Position numbers and translations under genes: made by a program. From Rosellinia necatrix (taxonomy: Eukaryota > Ascomycota > Sordariomycetes > Xylariales > Xylariaceae), in NCBI GenBank assembly GCA_021209875.1, contig JAGYVD010000009.1, positions 1,426,001 through 1,490,000 of the forward strand: 64,000 nucleotides of DNA, given 5' to 3'. Shown piece after piece: positions 58,443 to 64,000 of this stretch (positions are counted from its first letter, which is position 1; every line of letters begins with the position of its first letter). The notes under the pieces were generated by a model. That model saw only the letters and a list, made by a program, of their open reading frames with translations. It was not told the origin of the DNA and searched no databases.

Positions 58443-59480
58443 GGCCAGATTTGGAGTGTGGTAAAAACCACGAATGTGAATTCTGAAATGGGCAGGGGAA
58501 AGCGGTCGGGACTAGGTTAGTCCATACATATGCTCGCTGTAGTCATCGAGTGCGGGATTGGAGGGCTGGGGGGGAATTCGCGATAAAGTCTTCGAGATGT
58601 TGAGAGGTAGGTAGCTAGGAAGGGAGGCACTTTAGTAGGTAGGTAGGTGCTGTACGCCATCAAATCCCCAAGACAACAAAGTGTCGAGCATGGTCGCAAA
58701 AGTAAACAAATATATGCGCCACATGCAAGCTAATCGCCGGGAGTGCCCCAGATTAACCCCCATAAATACTTAGTAGTCAAAGGATATACCTATTTAAAAG
58801 TATATAGGTAGGTAAGTACATAATTAAGTGCATGATAATACATTAGAGAGCGGTTAGGTGCATGCATGGGCCCTGGCACAACCACCACAGGTACCTTAGG
58901 TAGTAGTAGTATTATTAACGTCTAATCTAGAGAAGTAGAGGTACCTAAGGTAGTAGTAGTATTAACGTCTAATCTACCTAGGTAGGTGTCTGACAGTGCT
59001 AGTTACATGAGGTACCTAAGGTAGGTAGGTACTTAAATATGATTTTATAGTCTTCTCAGCCACAAATACAGTGTTCAAGCCTCCCATTTCTTAGGTAGGT
59101 ACCTTGACCTACCTAACCTACCTAGGTACCTAGCGTACTAGAACTGACGCCAATGACTTTACAGCTTCCACCTATTTTGGCTGGTTATTAGGTATTCCCC
59201 CAGGACCTGCACAACTTATTGGCTTGAACTACAAAATCTCCCGATCATCTTTATTTCATAACCTTTCCCCCCAAAGCTATAATCTTCCTCTCTCACCTTT
59301 GAAGTCGAGCGTATGCGAAGGTTTCCCATCCCGAGCCTTGCCGTATAAATTTATCCTCTCATAGACCTAAGAATCGTCGACTGTTGTCACGTCCTCTAAA
59401 CGTGCGGATCTGAATCAACCACCCTCCTCAACCCAGCCAATTTCTACCATCTCCTCGCTCTTGAACACGCCCTAGTGACG
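58443..59480. promoter_or_regulatory. Shared divergent promoter region, motif-rich
   Basis: About 1 kb between the Brl1-like (minus) and IWS1 (plus) starts. It contains the densest run of the AGGTAGGTACCT/CCTACCTAGG motif in the window (58615-59130) and an imperfect direct repeat. A TATAAATTTA stretch at about 59343 lies 130 bases before the IWS1 ATG. Confidence 0.5.
58890..58975. repeat. Imperfect 36-39 bp direct repeat
   Basis: Copy 1 (58890-58928) and copy 2 (58940-58975) share GTAGTAGTAGTATT and AACGTCTAATCT. They differ by one ATT unit and a swapped TA in the AGGTACC part. Confidence 0.85.
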
Positions 59481-60880
59481 ATGTCGGACGCCGAGTCACC
59501 CGTAGGGTCGCCTGCGGGGGGGAAAGCTCTTCACGATGATGCCCCAAATGACTCGGGCGATCGTGATGGCGGCGCCGACTCAGACCGGGATTCGGACGCG
59601 TTGTCCGAGATCGACGAGGACCAGTTCGAAGATTACGACCCATCTGCCGTTCGTATCGAAGAGCGACCGGTCGAGATTGACGAAGACGTTGCGCGCACTT
59701 TGAAGGCTTCGAAGCGGAAGGGCACCGCAACAAAGAAGCCAAAGGAAGGCCGCCGCGACAAGAAGCGCACACGCGATCGCGAGGATGAGGCCGACGGCGA
59801 GGTTCTGTCCACGAAGCGAGTGCGGAAGACGGGTGGCGGCGAGACGCGGAAACAGAGTCCAGAACCCGAGAACGAAGAGAACCTAACACCAGAGGAGCGA
59901 CGGCGAAGAGCCATCGAGCGCGCCGCTGCTAAGGAGAAACCCAAGACGAAGAGACGCAAGAAGAGGGATGAGGACGTACGTGACTCCTGCTGCATATGCT
60001 GAGATGGCTACTACCCTTGGTTCATATCGCTGATAGTTTTGGCCGTTTAGGATCTCGAAGACGAGATGGACGAGAAGATAGCCGATCTTAAAGTCCGCAT
60101 GGAGAAAGCCTGTGAGGCCGACAATGCCGCGCGAGAGACCGGCCAGCCAGCTCTTCATAAGCTGAAGCTCCTACCCGAAGTCACGGCTCTACTAACCAGC
60201 AGAGCCTTGCAAAACATCGTCGTTGACCCGGACACAAACTTCTTACAGCACGTCAGATTCTTTCTCGAGCCGCTCAACGATGGATCCCTCCCCGCTTACA
60301 ATATCCAACGTGATATTTTCCAAGCTCTGTTGAATCTGCCTATCGAGAAGGAGTCCCTACGCATGAGCGGCATCGGCAAGATCATTCTATTCTATACCAA
60401 GTCTAAGAGACCGGAAATCGGAATCAAGCGCATGGCGGAGCGCCTTCTAGGGGAGTGGAGCAGGCCAATCTTGAATCGCACACACGACTATAAGAAGCGT
60501 TTCGTGGAAACGCGTGACTATGATTATGAGTACGCCCCCCAAACCTCCCCTCTTGTCGCCGTAGTGTCTTTTTGCTTTAGTTATTGATGATATTTGCTGA
60601 CACGAAAATCCACAGGGCGGCTAAGCGGCGCCAAGCCCAAGACAGCCAGAGAGCACTCCCCCAACGCCCGGCCATGTCGAGCCAGCGAGACGCCGAGCGC
60701 GAGAGAGCACTGGCTCCTGCAAACCAAAGCAACCGGGCTCGTCTACCCGGCCTACCGCAAGCCTACACCATCGCGCCGCGCAGCACTTACAACCCATCGC
60801 AGGCGCCCGAGTTCAAACCCATCGGTGCTAGCGGCTTCGACGCGTTCAAGAAAATCGTCGGCAGCAAGAAAAAGAAGTAG
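59481..60880 (+). CDS. IWS1: Transcription elongation factor IWS1/Spn1
   Basis: Nuclear factor that binds Spt6 and the RNA polymerase II elongation complex. Three exons, 59481..59975, 60051..60529 and 60616..60880, give 412 residues. Exon 1 encodes an acidic then basic disordered N-terminus (SEIDEDQFEDYDPSAVRIEE, then KKP/KRTR-rich, ending KRRKKRDED). Exon 2 holds the TFIIS N-terminal (LW-type) domain: ALHKLKLLPEVTALL, NFLQHVRFFLEPLNDGSLPA, IQRDIFQALLNLPI and SGIGKIILFYTKSKRP. The join GA|G at 60529/60616 gives YDYEAAKRRQAQ, conserved in the family. The C-terminus has the basic end DAFKKIVGSKKKK. Introns are 75 and 86 bases. Convergent with the SRPK gene. No break seen. Confidence 0.93.
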
Positions 60881-61934
60881 AAAGGTAAACCCTTTGGCTT
60901 CTCCCGATGGTTTCAGCTCGGTGTGGGATTAGAGGCGTTATCATTTGATTATGGCGAGATACATTGTGTGCACCAAGCTTTCACAGGAGCAAGCGGAAAG
61001 AGGGACTACAATACAACCCATGAGTTTTACGTGTGTATGGCGTTTTTGGCGCGACGTCTCCTACGTACGGCTCAACTACATCCAGGTGCCATGTAATAAC
61101 ACAGTGGCCGCCGGGGCCCCTGGGAGCCTGGATTCGGCCACGCCAAATGGGTGAAGCTGGAGAGGCCGGTATGCTTCGAGGTTTTTGTATCATAGAGCCG
61201 TAAACCGGCTTTACAAAAGCTGCATAGCTAATAAGTTTTACCATTTATGCGAGGCTAGTCCACGTCTTCATCCCCCTGTGTGCCTGCCGTCGTCGGACCA
61301 CGTATGGAATTTACGTTAGCCGTAGGAATAAAGATCGATCATTCGAGACTGTCCTAGGTTTAATAAGTCTTACCCTTCGGATATGACAGTTGCACTACAA
61401 ATACGTTTCTAGACCCACGACTTGCCTAATTAACTAATGGCAAAGTTGTAATTTCTCTTCTTCCAACAACACAGGGGCGTGGGGGAAATGTCTACACACG
61501 CAGAACGAAATGCAGTTACGCAAGACGATATCGCTGCTCTACTTCATATCACGCACGGTATTAAAACCCCGTCACAAAATAAACAGTAATGTATCAAAAC
61601 ATTGTCTTCGCAACAGATAACGCCATGCTTGCATCCCTCGCTCTTTCCATTATACCGATGATGTAGTCTTGGGTGTATGAGCAAATAAGAAACACAACGG
61701 AAACCAAGGAGAGGAACGGGACAGGCGGCCTCCATCCATATGTCACCATCCCCATCGTTGTTTTGCCGCTTTCTGGCACAAGGATCGTGACAGATTTTCA
61801 CTTCCTCCTCGTCGATACTGTTTTCCAGAATATCATCCCCTCCGGTCCACCGCCCGTGGTCTCTAGACATCGATCGACCTGACCGTAGTATAGTCAACAA
61901 ACAACGCGCTTTCTATTTTCGTCCTGGCGCAAAC
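60881..61934. other. Intergenic between convergent genes
   Basis: About 1.05 kb between the IWS1 and SRPK stops. It contains short open frames on both strands without features; probably the two 3' flanks. Confidence 0.5.
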
Positions 61935-63875
<1,941 letters not shown>

Positions 63876-64000
63876 TCACGGGGCGGATGTCAGTTCTACG
63901 TAAGTGGGCGCAGGGGTGATGTGATCGCATAGAGGTAGATGGAACGACGGCACGAAGGAACGACTAAAGTATGCACACAACATCAGCCCAACATGAGATG

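Overview
This window looks like chromosomal DNA of a filamentous ascomycete (Pezizomycotina, probably Sordariomycetes; the class is inference). The evidence is compact protein-coding genes with short GT-AG introns (mostly 50-90 bases), a GRIP golgin, lunapark, IWS1, SRPK and Brr6/Brl1 of fungal type, Zn2Cys6 and C2H2 regulators, a DUF3431 protein, a cutinase, and LTR remnants that differ only by transitions. No bacterial operon, plasmid, CRISPR or phage feature was seen. Exon joins were placed by hand from splice consensus, reading phase and family resemblance, and no search was run.

Layout. 0.4-6.3 kb: divergent pair of a GRIP golgin (Imh1-like, minus) and lunapark (plus). 7.6-10.2 kb: convergent pair of secreted proteins, a two-module Cys-rich protein and a cutinase, both very rich in G/C at third codon positions. 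12.5-14.1 kb: an intron-dense ADE1 (SAICAR synthetase) with nine exons. 14.1-21.6 kb: a gene-poor block holding two solo LTRs of 162 bp with perfect 5-bp target duplications, one of which splits an older open frame. 21.6-24.4 kb: convergent flavin monooxygenase and glutathione S-transferase. 25.3-27.5 kb: one polypeptide with an E2 ubiquitin-conjugating fold plus an F-box. About 28.1 kb: a 182-bp inverted-repeat (MITE-like) element. 28.8-30.5 kb: a protein resembling a Ulp1-type protease fold that seems to lack the catalytic Cys. 32.2-33.5 kb: a type II membrane DUF3431 protein. 35.2-36.6 kb: flavohemoglobin. 36.6-42.2 kb: gene-poor, with minisatellites and an initiator tRNA-Met gene. 42.2-44.5 kb: a secreted or membrane-anchored arylsulfotransferase-like protein. 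48-54.4 kb: two transcription-factor genes (C2H2, Zn2Cys6). 56.8-63.8 kb: conserved block of Brr6/Brl1, IWS1 and an SRPK kinase.

The genes do not form one obvious pathway. Conserved cell-biology genes (golgin, lunapark, Brr6/Brl1, IWS1, SRPK) flank a mosaic of accessory genes for secretion, redox or detoxification (monooxygenase, GST, flavohemoglobin) and ubiquitin-related functions. The two most unusual proteins, the E2/F-box fusion and the Ulp1-like pseudo-protease candidate, are neighbours on the same strand with the MITE between them. A short palindromic motif of the CCTAGG/TAGGTA type recurs in almost every intergenic space.
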